Shown: positions 26,075 through 35,824, counted from the stretch's first letter. The stretch: DNA of 64,000 bases from Cyanophora paradoxa (GCA_004431415.1 QPMI01000119.1:18645-82644), one strand, 5' to 3'. The notes: generated from the letters alone by a model not told the origin. Numbers and translations: made by a program.

Positions 26075-26809
26075 ATGCCTTCCAAACGCAAAGTTGGTGT
26101 TCCTGCTGGTGCTATGTCATATTCTGCATCCTCTGGAACCGGTTCTATTAACACAGAGCCCATGAAATTCAATGGTGTCAATGAAGTTAAAGCATCACAG
26201 CAACAGGAGGATCCCCTCAATGCTGCTTACGAAGAATCACCAGATGCTAAAGCGCCCCAGACATCCACCAGTGATCAATTGAATATTTCACCCGAAACCT
26301 CTAAGATGAAGGCAGTTGGTGAAGGTGCTCGTCGAATTATTGGTGCTGCTGATGACAAAGGATTGGGTCTGCAAGATCTCTCACTTGCCCGAAAAGGTGA
26401 AGGTGTCTCCAAGGAATCTGACAAGGTAATTCAATCCATGGCTGGCGAGGTCACCTACAAGGTCGCACCTACACAGAATATTCATCGAATTCCCAAAGCC
26501 CAATGGGACGAAATGACTGCGAAACTTAAAGATCTGGAAGCGAAATCCAGTGCACTTGAACAGTATGTCTCTGAGAAGAAAGAGAGAGCAAAATTGAAGG
26601 AGATGCTGCGAAAGGAGGTGTACAGAATGGGAATTACTGGTCTCCCAGATAAGCAGTTCATTGGTAAGAAAGAAACTCAAATCGATGAGCAGGCAGTTGA
26701 TGAGATGAAGACCAAAACCCAGAAGGGCACCATTGAACCTGGTGCTACCAAGGCAGAGGTTGATAAAGGTGTTGCCCCAACAGTATATAAACGACGAGTT
26801 TGGCTATAA
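26075..26809 (+). CDS. Conserved coiled-coil virion-module protein (element B)
   Basis: This 244-residue homologue of the element A gene at 3395-4027 has a Ser/Ala/Gly-rich N-terminal half, then a coiled coil KLKDLEAKSSALEQYVSEKK and the conserved AKLKEMLRKEVYRMG. The last residues are basic (YKRRVWL), echoing GGRRIRL in element A. It follows the ATPase by 28 bp behind TCTAATAAATATACA. A scaffold, internal virion or DNA-condensing role is possible; only the conserved linkage to capsid genes is seen. Confidence 0.7.
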   Translation: MPSKRKVGVPAGAMSYSASSGTGSINTEPMKFNGVNEVKASQQQEDPLNAAYEESPDAKAPQTSTSDQLNISPETSKMKAVGEGARRIIGAADDKGLGLQDLSLARKGEGVSKESDKVIQSMAGEVTYKVAPTQNIHRIPKAQWDEMTAKLKDLEAKSSALEQYVSEKKERAKLKEMLRKEVYRMGITGLPDKQFIGKKETQIDEQAVDEMKTKTQKGTIEPGATKAEVDKGVAPTVYKRRVWL

Positions 26810-26836
26810 TTATCTCGCTTTAAGAGAGAGAATATC

Positions 26837-27070
26837 ATGGATTTTCTGCGCAAAATCATTGAAATGTTTAATCTCCACATTGTGAGCAATTGTCACAGTG
26901 GTTGCTGTGACACCAAAGTCGAAATCGAGTTCTCAGACACTGAAAGCCATGGATCTGGTGGAAGGAGATTATCCACAGACTCGGTGGATTTCGAAGAGCA
27001 TATTAAGACAGAGACAGTGAGGCGAAGGTCTGTATCTTTCACAGATCCGAAATTAAATCTCGGTAATTAA
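26837..27070 (+). CDS. Small Cys-containing protein (element B)
   Basis: The 77-residue product starts with an amphipathic helix MDFLRKIIEMFNLHIV, then a CHSGCCDTK cluster and VEIEFSDTESHGSGG, followed by a charged tail. The element A protein at 17137-17463 shares this order with a longer tail. Conservation between the two elements, despite a different gene neighbourhood, argues that the gene is real. Function unknown; a membrane- or capsid-associated peptide is conceivable from the N-terminal helix. Confidence 0.6.
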   Translation: MDFLRKIIEMFNLHIVSNCHSGCCDTKVEIEFSDTESHGSGGRRLSTDSVDFEEHIKTETVRRRSVSFTDPKLNLGN

Positions 27071-27271
27071 TATCGAATGCTCAGTCTCCCTGAGATCTAT
27101 GCTATCCTGGACAGGAAATCCGCTGAATATGCAACAGAAGCCGCAATAAAAAAGCGTAGACAGGAACTGGTCTCGATCTGCAAAAAATGACAAGGGATTT
27201 AAGGGTAAGGTGTGTTTGATTGGTGAACCCGGACAAATTATTTTCTCGTCCAAATATAAGGAACATATCAA

Positions 27272-27499
27272 ATGGAAACTGAATCTGTGGTCGAATTCGA
27301 ACTTGCAATGAGCGAAATGGATCCCAATGAGAGGAAAAGGTTGTATGACCGCTTGTACTTCCAGAAACGTTATCAAGATGAGGAGTTCCGTGAATTATAT
27401 CGTAAAAAGGCACTGGAACGATATTATCGCAGGAAAGCTGCTGAGATGGATCCCAATAATCCAGTAAAACGCCCAGTTGGTCGTCCCAGGAAATACTGA
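27272..27499 (+). CDS. Small charged protein with C-terminal AT-hook (element B)
   Basis: The 75-residue product has a highly charged helix (RLYDRLYFQKRYQDEEFRE) and ends PVGRPRKY, an AT-hook core. The element A counterpart at 2171-2446 has similar charged repeats with the hook at the N-terminus. It lies just upstream of the TVPol-helicase gene behind CAAATATAAGG. Binding to the AT-rich viral genome is a reasonable inference from the AT-hook; regulation or packaging cannot be told apart. Confidence 0.55.
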   Translation: METESVVEFELAMSEMDPNERKRLYDRLYFQKRYQDEEFRELYRKKALERYYRRKAAEMDPNNPVKRPVGRPRKY

Positions 27500-27686
27500 A
27501 CCGCCCCCAAAGTCCCAAATATCCGCTGAATCCTTTTTGTTACCATGATCGATCGACTTTTCGATGGATCATTACCATATATCGAGCGCCAATCGGAAAA
27601 CCCAAAGGTATTTAAAGGTTAGCCGCCAAAAAATGACAAGGATCCGGAGAAATTAATTTCTCCATTAAGTATAAGAAGACCCCAAG

Positions 27687-30080
27687 ATGTTCAACTCTCA
27701 GCAACCGAACGGACTTAAAATCGCTCTCTTTGAGAAGGTGGATCGCTCCACTCTCAAATACCTGATTGATAATTTCGAGACTTTGGAGTATCGACCTGAT
27801 ATTGATGCAACTGCTACTCTCACCCTTCTCCAACGTTATTTCAAGGATTTGAAGCGAGATGGGCGCATTGAAGTTAAATATCATCAATGCAAGCATAATA
27901 CTGGTCGTTATTTCGTGAATCTTGAACACATCAAGAAGAAGCAAGCATCAATGCAAGGAATGCCCAGAGAATTCCGCCACACTCTTGCTCGCGATTTCTA
28001 CTACGATATCGATATGAAAAATGCGCATCCCACACTTCTCATTCAGTATTGTGAAAAAAATGAAATCGTTTGTGAGGGTCTCACTGATTATGTCGACAAT
28101 CGTGATAGTATCATTGCTGATATAAGCAAGAAATCGGGACTTTCTCGCGAAGATATCAAGAAAGCGTTTCTTTCTGTTGTAAACGGGGGTGGGGGCTCAA
28201 TTGATAACAAGGAGCTGCTGAACCACCCCAAGTTCAAAGCAGTTAAGAACGAAATCACAGGAATTCACGCTCAAATTGCAAGCATGCCCGAAAACCACAA
28301 CTTCTTCTTGATTTGCAAGCGAAAGAAGGAGTATAACATCTTTGGTTCAACCATTAATATGGTTCTTTGCAAATTGGAGAATGAATGTCTGATTGCGCTT
28401 TGTCAGTATTTAACCTCACTTGCTGTGAAAGTCGGTGTTCTCGTTTATGACGGTTGTATGGTTGAAAAAGCCCTTGAATTACCCGAAACTCGTCTCCACA
28501 ATATTCTCTGTGATGCTACCAAGTATATTGAGAATATCACTGGCTACAAGATTGAGTTGATGATTAAACCAATGGATCAAGGATTTACGATTCCAACAAA
28601 TTCAAAAAGTGTATCCTCTCCTCTTAATATTGTTCGGGATGATCGTGAAGCTGCTCTCACATTTGTTAAATCGATTGAGGGGCGAGTGGTCATGTCTGAT
28701 GGTCGTATATTCGCTCAGACAGACGATTTTCTGTGGACTGATGATTCCACAATGGTCTACAATATAATGTTGAAATTGTGCATGCAGTGCTTCATGTTCA
28801 AGGAGGATGACAAACGTAACTTGAAGCCATATTCTACCAATCTTACTGGGGCAGATCGAATTATCAAGACAGCCAAAGCATTTCTGCCCAATAATCGTGT
28901 GTTCTACAATGATATTATGTGGTCATCGACCATTGGGAAATTGTGCTACCGAAATGGTGTGTATGATTTCGAGACAAAGAAGCTCACACCATGGGACAAA
29001 TGTGACAAGATCTATTCTACCACTCGAACTGAGAGGGATCTTCTTGTTGACAAAGATGGATATGTGATCAAGCCATCTGATTCGGATATTCAAACCCTTT
29101 TCGACAAGATTCTGGAACCCGTTTTCGGAACTGATTCGATTTCTTCTGCTCTGGAATTCACAGCTCGTGCAATGGCTGGGAAATACGAAGATAAACAGTG
29201 GGGATTATCAATTGGTGAACGCAATTGTGGTAAGGGGGTTTATGTGAATCTCAATGAAAATACCTGGGGAAGTGGATATGTGCACACCATCAGTGGGGAG
29301 GCATTCTTGCTGAATAAGAACTCAGATGACAACGATACCTCCAAGTTAAAGTGGATGAAACCTTGTGAATTTCGTCGTCTGACATTCACCCAAGAGATGA
29401 AATTCGATGTCTCAAACACAAATATTAAGGTGAATGGTGCAATGATCAAAAAGAAGGAATCTGGTGGTGATGTTCAATGCATGCGTGTTCTTTATGAAAA
29501 TGAGGTCAATATTCGCCTCCAAAGTCGTTTGTGGATGATCATGAATGATGTTCCACCCATTTCCCCATCTGATACCCTTCAAACCATGGTATTGTTCAAG
29601 CACCCCCACAAATTCGTTGATCAAAAGACTGTTGAGGAAATGAACTCTCCTTGTGTGAGATTGGCTTCGGAAGATATCAAGAGTGTTCTGCTAAAAAGTC
29701 CTGAGATAATTAGAGCATTCGAATGGATGGTGTTTGAAGCCTACAAATCTCAGAAATTCGTGGTGTCTGGGAAGGTTGCTGAGGATATTAATGAATTCCG
29801 GGAAGATGCAGGTGATGAAATGTCTCTGATCAGATCAGTGTTCGAATTCACTCGAAATTCATCCGATTCTGTAACTTCCAAGATGGTTGAGCAAGAGATC
29901 AAGCAACTGAGACTGAATATGTCTGCAAATCGCATTAAAACTGTGATGGGTTTGCTTGGAGCGAAATATGACAAGAATGCAGTTCGCAAGAAGGTTGGTA
30001 CTGGTTATGATCGTGGCTACAAGGGTGTGAAGAAGATTGATAAGACACCTACTGTTGTTGAGTTTGATGATGATGAGTAA
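27687..30080 (+). CDS. TVPol-like polymerase fused to SF3 helicase
   Basis: This 797-residue protein has two parts. The N-terminal half carries YDIDMKNAHPTLLIQYC (about residues 109-125), KKAFLSVVNGGGG (about 165-177) and VLVYDGCMVEK (about 250-260), the spacing and motifs of the TV-Pol group of family A-related polymerases. The C-terminal half is a superfamily 3 helicase, with Walker A GERNCGKG near residue 512, a Walker B strand ending in RLTFTQEM, and motif C WMIMNDVPP. It would unwind and prime or copy viral DNA. An AEP-type primase reading of the N-terminus is less likely because its Asp-x-Asp and His motifs are not apparent. Confidence 0.8.
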   Translation: MFNSQQPNGLKIALFEKVDRSTLKYLIDNFETLEYRPDIDATATLTLLQRYFKDLKRDGRIEVKYHQCKHNTGRYFVNLEHIKKKQASMQGMPREFRHTLARDFYYDIDMKNAHPTLLIQYCEKNEIVCEGLTDYVDNRDSIIADISKKSGLSREDIKKAFLSVVNGGGGSIDNKELLNHPKFKAVKNEITGIHAQIASMPENHNFFLICKRKKEYNIFGSTINMVLCKLENECLIALCQYLTSLAVKVGVLVYDGCMVEKALELPETRLHNILCDATKYIENITGYKIELMIKPMDQGFTIPTNSKSVSSPLNIVRDDREAALTFVKSIEGRVVMSDGRIFAQTDDFLWTDDSTMVYNIMLKLCMQCFMFKEDDKRNLKPYSTNLTGADRIIKTAKAFLPNNRVFYNDIMWSSTIGKLCYRNGVYDFETKKLTPWDKCDKIYSTTRTERDLLVDKDGYVIKPSDSDIQTLFDKILEPVFGTDSISSALEFTARAMAGKYEDKQWGLSIGERNCGKGVYVNLNENTWGSGYVHTISGEAFLLNKNSDDNDTSKLKWMKPCEFRRLTFTQEMKFDVSNTNIKVNGAMIKKKESGGDVQCMRVLYENEVNIRLQSRLWMIMNDVPPISPSDTLQTMVLFKHPHKFVDQKTVEEMNSPCVRLASEDIKSVLLKSPEIIRAFEWMVFEAYKSQKFVVSGKVAEDINEFREDAGDEMSLIRSVFEFTRNSSDSVTSKMVEQEIKQLRLNMSANRIKTVMGLLGAKYDKNAVRKKVGTGYDRGYKGVKKIDKTPTVVEFDDDE

Positions 30081-30139
30081 AATACTTCTGTTATGATTCT
30101 GATTTCTATATACATTCTTTTTATACCTTACTGGAAATG

Positions 30140-30345
30140 GACAGTAGGCACTTGAATAATCGAAGTAGGCACTTTTCAATTGAGGTTAGGCACTTTTAAT
30201 TGACGTTAGGCACTTAGGCACCTTTCCTGGAAACTCTCTATAAAAAATAAAATCAACGTTTTGAAAAACGCGACTTAACCTTTTTAAGACTTCTTTCTTA
30301 CTCTCGATTCAAGAGTGCCTAACTGCCTACAAGTGCCTACAAAAA
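30140..30345. repeat. Internal copy of the TIR TAGGCAC module
   Basis: TAGGCAC occurs at 30145, 30166, 30187, 30207 and 30215, and the reverse GTGCCTA at 30315 and 30333, around an AT-rich core containing TCAACGTTTTGAAAAACG. The order, spacing and core match 46497-46700 of the right TIR in the same orientation, with scattered base changes. It stands between the helicase gene and the next small gene. A candidate internal origin or an initiator-controlled promoter. Confidence 0.8.
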
Positions 30346-30362
30346 ATGATGCGATTTCAGAG

Positions 30363-30695
30363 ATGGGATCCAAGAGCACCACAATGACCACATTCTCAAA
30401 AGAAGATTTCGCCCGACTCAATCATGAATGCTATGGATCTGATCCAGTTCTGACAGATGCAGAGCAAAGAAAAAAAGTGCTTCGGTTGATCTTGGAGAAA
30501 GGAGGATGTAAATATGATCAGATGCCCAGGCATTTCAGAAAGAAATTAGATAGATACTGCGAAAATGGTAGAGGTCACCAGTGTGCAAATGATTTCGAGG
30601 AAATGAGAGCGGGGCAGGGTCGTCATGATGTGAACCATGCAAGAAAGCGACTTCAAGATAAACTTTCAAAACGCGTTCAAAACGCCCGAAAATAA
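30363..30695 (+). CDS. Small basic protein upstream of polymerase (element B)
   Basis: The 110-residue product begins MGSKSTTMTTFSKEDFARLN and is strongly basic toward the C-terminus (HARKRLQDKLSKRVQNARK). It contains CKYDQMPRHFRKKLDRYC, which could fold as a small helical DNA-binding unit. A longer frame begins at 30315 inside the TAGGCAC module and is less likely; an ATG at 30384 is also possible. Standing between the helicase and polymerase genes, it may be a replication accessory or the terminal protein needed for protein-primed replication, but no family is recognised. Confidence 0.55.
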   Translation: MGSKSTTMTTFSKEDFARLNHECYGSDPVLTDAEQRKKVLRLILEKGGCKYDQMPRHFRKKLDRYCENGRGHQCANDFEEMRAGQGRHDVNHARKRLQDKLSKRVQNARK

Positions 30696-30716
30696 TATGT
30701 TCCCTTAAAGTAAAAG

Positions 30717-30977
30717 ATGCCCCGCCAATCCAATAGAATCATCAAAGAGAAGAAAAACGAAATACTCGGTCTTTTAGGAACCCTTTTAGTCACTGGTGAT
30801 ATTACAGAATTCGAATATGATCGCCAGGCAGCAATCTTGGATAGGAGACCAAGATTATCTCAACTCACAGAAATTACAAATCGACTGTATGATCGTTTTG
30901 AGAAAATGGAGGAATTCAGGGATGAAGGTTTAAGGTTGGGAGCGATTGCACCAGAGATTGAAGATGGGAAGCAATGA
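30717..30977 (+). CDS. Small helical protein upstream of polymerase (element B)
   Basis: The 86-residue product MPRQSNRIIKEKKNEILGLL and onward is rich in charged helices and lacks cysteines. TAAAAGATG at its start matches the element's recurrent start-site box. Its last codons overlap the polymerase start at 30964 by 14 bp, suggesting coupled expression. No known family; a terminal protein or polymerase cofactor role can only be suggested from position. Confidence 0.55.
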   Translation: MPRQSNRIIKEKKNEILGLLGTLLVTGDITEFEYDRQAAILDRRPRLSQLTEITNRLYDRFEKMEEFRDEGLRLGAIAPEIEDGKQ

Positions 30978-33900
30978 ACAAAGCATATTCTTGGTTGACC
31001 TATCGAGCCAGAGGGAGGTTATCCAAGATGGGATTGAATTCTTGGAGAGAATTGCACCCACTCTACCTCAGAGACTCAGACAGAAACTCCAAGACCTGCG
31101 AGCAATTAAAACTCGGTTGACCTTCATTTGTAAATTCACCAAAGTGAGTGATCAAAGGGTGTGGATCACCAAATTCATTTACAGTGATTACTTTGTCATC
31201 ACAAGATCACGAAATATTGATGTTGAACTGCGAAATGCCCTTCAATCTATGCAGGAACAGATGATGCAGGTTGACAGTTACAGACTGGATCGCATTGAGA
31301 TGCTGAGAGTGGTAATAATGTCTTATGCTCCTGTGGGTGGTTGCTTCTTCTCGACACCTGAGTGGATTGGATCAAAGAGAGCAACTGTGAATGTCAAGAA
31401 TATTGATGGTCAAGACTGCTTCAAGTATGCAATCTTGGCTTACCTGCACCGAAATGATATTAATAAACACAAGAGCAATGAACCCAGCCAGTATAGAAGA
31501 TGGTTAAACGAACTCGATTTCGAGGGCATCCAGTTTCCAGTTGCCTGTGATGCAGAGGTTATTGATCGATTTGAGGAGCAGAACCCTGAACTCTCAATCA
31601 ACATTTATGGTGCAGATAATCAAGCACAGTGTTTCTATCCTCTCCACCAATCCAGCAACCCCAGGAGAAAGACCAAGATTAACCTTTTATTAATCGAAAA
31701 CGAAGAGGATGATAGAGGGTATTATATCACCATCATGTCTCTGAGTAGACTTCTGAAAACCACCTTTGATAAAGCCCATGATGGTCGCATTTATTATTGT
31801 GAGACCTGTCTGTCTCGTTTCAGAACTCAGGAGAAGCTGGATGTACATATAGAAGCAAATCGCTGCATTGATTGGAGGGAAAGCAAAGGTAAATGTCCGA
31901 AATCTGGAAGTCACATTGCATTTGGGCTTCAACACCTTCGCAAAACTGTGTGGCTTCCCACTATCTGCTATGTGAAAATGGACAGTCACTCGGTTCCAAT
32001 TGATGAGAACCGCAGTAAGAGAGAGGTTAAATCGGTTTCTCTAACAGTTGTGATGGGGGATGAGGTGATCTCTCATTATTTCGAGGGATCAGATCCACTT
32101 GGTGCTCTGTTTACCACTCTCACAGAGATCAGACCCCAAGTAATCCGCACTCTATTCACCAATATTCCAATGCACCCACTCACAGAGGAGCAGAAAGCAC
32201 AATACAAGATTACTAAACACTGTTATATCTGTGCTGAACGATTTACCCATGAGAATTTCCCAGTGAGAGACCATTGTCATCAATCAGGAGCATTTATTGG
32301 GAAAGCATGCAGAAACTGCAATCTCCACAGGAGAATCTCGAAACAAACCAAGGTTGCAATAGTGGTGGATCACATGGATGAATGTGGACACGAAATATTC
32401 CGCAAAATTGCACAGCAAGATGATAAACTTCGTGTTGAGATTCTGAGCAAGAATTTCGATCAATACCTCTCTCTGCAATGGGGCATGTGGAAATTCATAG
32501 ATGCTTCGCACTTCATGGACTTCCAGGCAGTGGATTCTGGTGATCTTATGAGTAAATTCCAGACATTCCGAGAATTGGCGTTTACACAATATGGATTGGA
32601 TCCTGCCCATTATGTGAGCGCTCCTGGATTATCCTGGGATGCAATGCTCATTTATACCAGAGCAAAGATCGAGCAGATCAGTGATGTAGGGCAATACGAA
32701 TTTATTGAGAGGGCAATTCGAGGTGGGTTTGCTACAATGCCTACTCGATATGCAAAGGTGGATAACCCAGATGACCATATAGTTCTCTTAGATGCAAATA
32801 ATCTGTATGGTTATGCTCTCAGTCAAGAACTGCCCATTGGAGATTTTCGATGGGAAGATATCACAGAGGCACTTAAAGAGACCCCAGGACGAAGTGCCTT
32901 TATTGAAGTAGACCTGGAATACCCACAAACTCTCACAGATCATTACGATTTTCCACTTGTAGTGAATAAAGAACATGTCACCACCGAAATGCTGGGTGGG
33001 TATCAAAGAAAGTTACTGGATATCACAGGTGAGAAGATAAGCAAAGACCCCAAACTCACTGCAACATTCTCACCCAAAAACAAGTATGTTATCTCCCAAC
33101 CTCTCTTGGTCTATCTTGTGAGCAAAGGTATTATAATTAAGAAGGTTCACAGGGTTCTCTCATTTGCAACCTCTGCATTCATGAAGAGTTATATTGATCT
33201 AAATACGAAACTGAGGCGCCAATCTGTCACCAGATTCGAGTCTGACTTCTTTAAATTAATGAACAATGCAATCTATGGTAAATGCCTCGAATCATGCAGG
33301 GGTCGATCTGTGGTAAAGATTGCTAACAGTGAGAAACTCTGCAAGAAATATGCTGCAAGTCCATTGATCAAGGCAACCAATGTATTAAACGAAAATGCTG
33401 TTGCCTTTGAGATGTACTCAAAGCATGTTCACTTAGATAAACCAGTAGCAATTGGTGCTTTTGTGCTGGATTTCGCCAAACTCCATAATAGCAGGTTCTT
33501 TTATGATGTGGTGAGGAGAACTTGGGAAACAGCAGAGCTGCTGTTCCATGATACAGATTCTTTCTGTCTACTGCTGCATACCAATGATCTAAATAATGAG
33601 ATGAAGCGAATTGCTGAACACCTGGATTGCAGTAATTATGATCCAGCCCACCCTCTCTTTGATAGGAGCAATCGTTTGATTCCAGGTAAATATAAAAACG
33701 AGTTTCCCCATGCAAAGATTGTGGAGTATGTAGGTCTGAGATCGAAACTCTATGCTTTCAGAACTGAGACCTTTGATAAAATAAAAATGTCTGGAACCTC
33801 CTCAAAAGAGGTTTACTTTGATGATTTCAAGAGATGCTTGTTTGAAGGCATCACCAAAACAGTAGCAGTAGTAAACAAGCGAAGACAAGACCACAACCTA

Positions 33901-33996
33901 TATGATTTGGAGAGCAGAAGGGTGGCTCTAAACCAACTCGATAGCAAAAGGAAGATATTAGACGATGGAATTCACAGCATTCCATTTGGGCTCTAA
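30964..33996 (+). CDS. Protein-primed type DNA polymerase B (element B)
   Basis: This polymerase of about 1010 residues has palm motif A DANNLYGYA near residue 610, motif B LMNNAIYGK near residue 768 and motif C HDTDSF with Asp863 and Asp865. Ahead of them is a zinc cluster CYICAERF followed by DHCHQSGAFIGKACRNCN (about residues 420-450), the endonuclease VII-like element found in Polinton and related polymerases. The N-terminal region (FKYAILAYL, then SINIYG) matches that group too. Start at 30964 or 30946. The catalytic motifs are intact and the frame is full length, so the enzyme may be active. Confidence 0.92.
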   Translation: MGSNEQSIFLVDLSSQREVIQDGIEFLERIAPTLPQRLRQKLQDLRAIKTRLTFICKFTKVSDQRVWITKFIYSDYFVITRSRNIDVELRNALQSMQEQMMQVDSYRLDRIEMLRVVIMSYAPVGGCFFSTPEWIGSKRATVNVKNIDGQDCFKYAILAYLHRNDINKHKSNEPSQYRRWLNELDFEGIQFPVACDAEVIDRFEEQNPELSINIYGADNQAQCFYPLHQSSNPRRKTKINLLLIENEEDDRGYYITIMSLSRLLKTTFDKAHDGRIYYCETCLSRFRTQEKLDVHIEANRCIDWRESKGKCPKSGSHIAFGLQHLRKTVWLPTICYVKMDSHSVPIDENRSKREVKSVSLTVVMGDEVISHYFEGSDPLGALFTTLTEIRPQVIRTLFTNIPMHPLTEEQKAQYKITKHCYICAERFTHENFPVRDHCHQSGAFIGKACRNCNLHRRISKQTKVAIVVDHMDECGHEIFRKIAQQDDKLRVEILSKNFDQYLSLQWGMWKFIDASHFMDFQAVDSGDLMSKFQTFRELAFTQYGLDPAHYVSAPGLSWDAMLIYTRAKIEQISDVGQYEFIERAIRGGFATMPTRYAKVDNPDDHIVLLDANNLYGYALSQELPIGDFRWEDITEALKETPGRSAFIEVDLEYPQTLTDHYDFPLVVNKEHVTTEMLGGYQRKLLDITGEKISKDPKLTATFSPKNKYVISQPLLVYLVSKGIIIKKVHRVLSFATSAFMKSYIDLNTKLRRQSVTRFESDFFKLMNNAIYGKCLESCRGRSVVKIANSEKLCKKYAASPLIKATNVLNENAVAFEMYSKHVHLDKPVAIGAFVLDFAKLHNSRFFYDVVRRTWETAELLFHDTDSFCLLLHTNDLNNEMKRIAEHLDCSNYDPAHPLFDRSNRLIPGKYKNEFPHAKIVEYVGLRSKLYAFRTETFDKIKMSGTSSKEVYFDDFKRCLFEGITKTVAVVNKRRQDHNLYDLESRRVALNQLDSKRKILDDGIHSIPFGL

Positions 33997-34179
33997 TCTA
34001 CTTCATTAATCTTTCTTTTTCTTTGGTTTCGCTCTCCAAGAAGTAATAAACCGCGAATTAAATGCAGCAGCCAAATACATCTTAATCCAGGATCATTGGG
34101 CTCGATTGCAAAATAGTTTGGAATTGTGTTCTCTTTCCACACAGACTCTTGCATTTATTATATGAGAGATAAGGTAAAG

Positions 34180-35580
34180 ATGCCTTCAACACAAATAGGA
34201 TTGAGACAACCACCAAGAATTGTGAGAAAAGAGGCAATTGAAGATCGAGGGAATATCCTGCCCATCACAGTTCCAGTGGAGGAGAAGAGCAGTCGAATAT
34301 TAAAAAGATCAGAGATGGTCAAGCAATTAATCCCAGAGACCCTCCCAGCTGAGACAGCAACAAAAGAGTCAAAGATTGCTAAGAAGTTCTATGATCCCAG
34401 GACAGGCTACAAAGGATTTACTGCAATGAGACAGGAACTACCAGAGGAGAACTACAAGAAGATGAGAGAATGGTATGATAAGCAGGAGGTTGTCCAAATT
34501 AATGCACCCACTCTATCTCGAAAGAGAGATCCCATGATTCCAATTAGGCAACCCCTTGATACATATGTGATTGATCTGCTCTTCTTTCCTGCATACAAAA
34601 AGCAGAATGATGGTTATGATACATTTATGAGTGCAATGGAATCAACCCTGAGAACAGGGTTCATAATTCCAATGAGAGACAAGAGTGCTCTTACTACTCT
34701 TGCAGCATTCAAGCAACTTGAACAAAGAGTCCCCAGACCGATTGTTCGCATTCAGAGTGATAGTGGAAGCGAATTTACCAATGTGCTATTCACAGATTAT
34801 TTGGGAACCAAAAGCATAGAGCATCAACTAAGTGATGTTGCAGATCACAGAACCCAAGGTCGAATTGAAGCCTTTAACAGACAGATCAAAAGATTGATCA
34901 CAAACTACTGCATTGCAAATAATACTGCACGATTTTTTGATGTGTTGGGTGATATTGAGTATAATTATAATAATACCATTCACTCTGCAACCAAGAGAAA
35001 ACCAGCAGAGACCACAGAAGCCCACTACAAAGAGATTGTGAATATGGAGGATCAGAGATTCAAGAAATCGATTGAGTATCTTGATGCTCTGAAACCTGGA
35101 ATGTTTGTGAGAGTAAAAGTTGAAAAGAATCCATTTGCAAAGCAGGGTGTTAATTGGTCTCGAATTGTTTATAGTGTGGAGGGCAGAGAGGGCTTCAAGT
35201 TCAGAATCAGAAGTCCAAGTGGTGAGATAGTTGATGGTAGATTCGCTTTTCATGAACTGCTGCCCATCAAAGGTGTTGAGTATCATGAAACTCCCACAGT
35301 GGATGCCCTTGAACATGCAAAGGAGGAAGCCAGGGTTGATTCTGCAATCAGAAAGGAGGGCATAGAAAAAGCAAGTGAAGTACCAAAAGAACCCCTCACA
35401 GAAGCAAGAGCACAAAAGAAGGGTAGAGTAGAGAAGGAATTAAAGAAGTTGACCATAGCAGGAACCCAGAAATTATCAGAAGTTAACAGTCAGAGGTGGT
35501 ATAATGACTTTTCAACCACCAAGGAAACATATACTGCACCCCAAACTCGATTTAATCTACGAAGTGGGCAGAGGAAATAG
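34180..35580 (+). CDS. rve-family integrase (element B)
   Basis: The 466-residue product has the DDE core: Asp in TYVIDLLFFP, Asp in RIQSDSGSEF and Glu in QGRIEAFNRQIKR. A C-terminal SH3-like segment (LKPGMFVRVKVEK) and a long basic tail follow. The N-terminal 120 residues are charged and may bind the ends. I chose the ATG at 34180, which follows GGTAAAG, over upstream ATGs. The gene follows the polymerase by 183 bp. This enzyme presumably made the 6-bp target duplication at the element's borders. It is only distantly similar to the element A integrase. Confidence 0.9.
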   Translation: MPSTQIGLRQPPRIVRKEAIEDRGNILPITVPVEEKSSRILKRSEMVKQLIPETLPAETATKESKIAKKFYDPRTGYKGFTAMRQELPEENYKKMREWYDKQEVVQINAPTLSRKRDPMIPIRQPLDTYVIDLLFFPAYKKQNDGYDTFMSAMESTLRTGFIIPMRDKSALTTLAAFKQLEQRVPRPIVRIQSDSGSEFTNVLFTDYLGTKSIEHQLSDVADHRTQGRIEAFNRQIKRLITNYCIANNTARFFDVLGDIEYNYNNTIHSATKRKPAETTEAHYKEIVNMEDQRFKKSIEYLDALKPGMFVRVKVEKNPFAKQGVNWSRIVYSVEGREGFKFRIRSPSGEIVDGRFAFHELLPIKGVEYHETPTVDALEHAKEEARVDSAIRKEGIEKASEVPKEPLTEARAQKKGRVEKELKKLTIAGTQKLSEVNSQRWYNDFSTTKETYTAPQTRFNLRSGQRK

Positions 35581-35581
35581 A

Positions 35582-35824
35582 TTAACAACGCTTTCGGAAT
35601 CTCTTAGACCTCTGGCGAATTCTCCTCATTTGTCTATCTTTTTCAAGAATTTCCAAGAAGAAAGTTTCAAGGTTTGAGACCAGCTGGTAATTGTAAACAA
35701 AGAACAGTCTCACATGCTCTGGCTGTGACATGAAGAAATTGTAATAGAAAGCAGTTTTGAAATCATGGACCCAGTCTGATTGGGCAGCATGGATGATAGC
35801 AGGGTCTTGGTAGATGGGATCCAT
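35582..35824 (-). CDS. Unknown small protein, convergent with integrase (element B)
   Basis: The 80-residue frame MDPIYQDPAIIHAAQSDWVH and onward has an aromatic-rich middle (FKTAFYYNFFMSQPEHVRLFF) and a very basic end (RRIRQRSKRFRKRC). It stops one base from the integrase stop codon. No homologue in element A was seen. The clear start, the balanced composition and the lack of overlap suggest a real gene, but nothing indicates its role. Confidence 0.45.
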   Translation of the reverse strand: MDPIYQDPAIIHAAQSDWVHDFKTAFYYNFFMSQPEHVRLFFVYNYQLVSNLETFFLEILEKDRQMRRIRQRSKRFRKRC

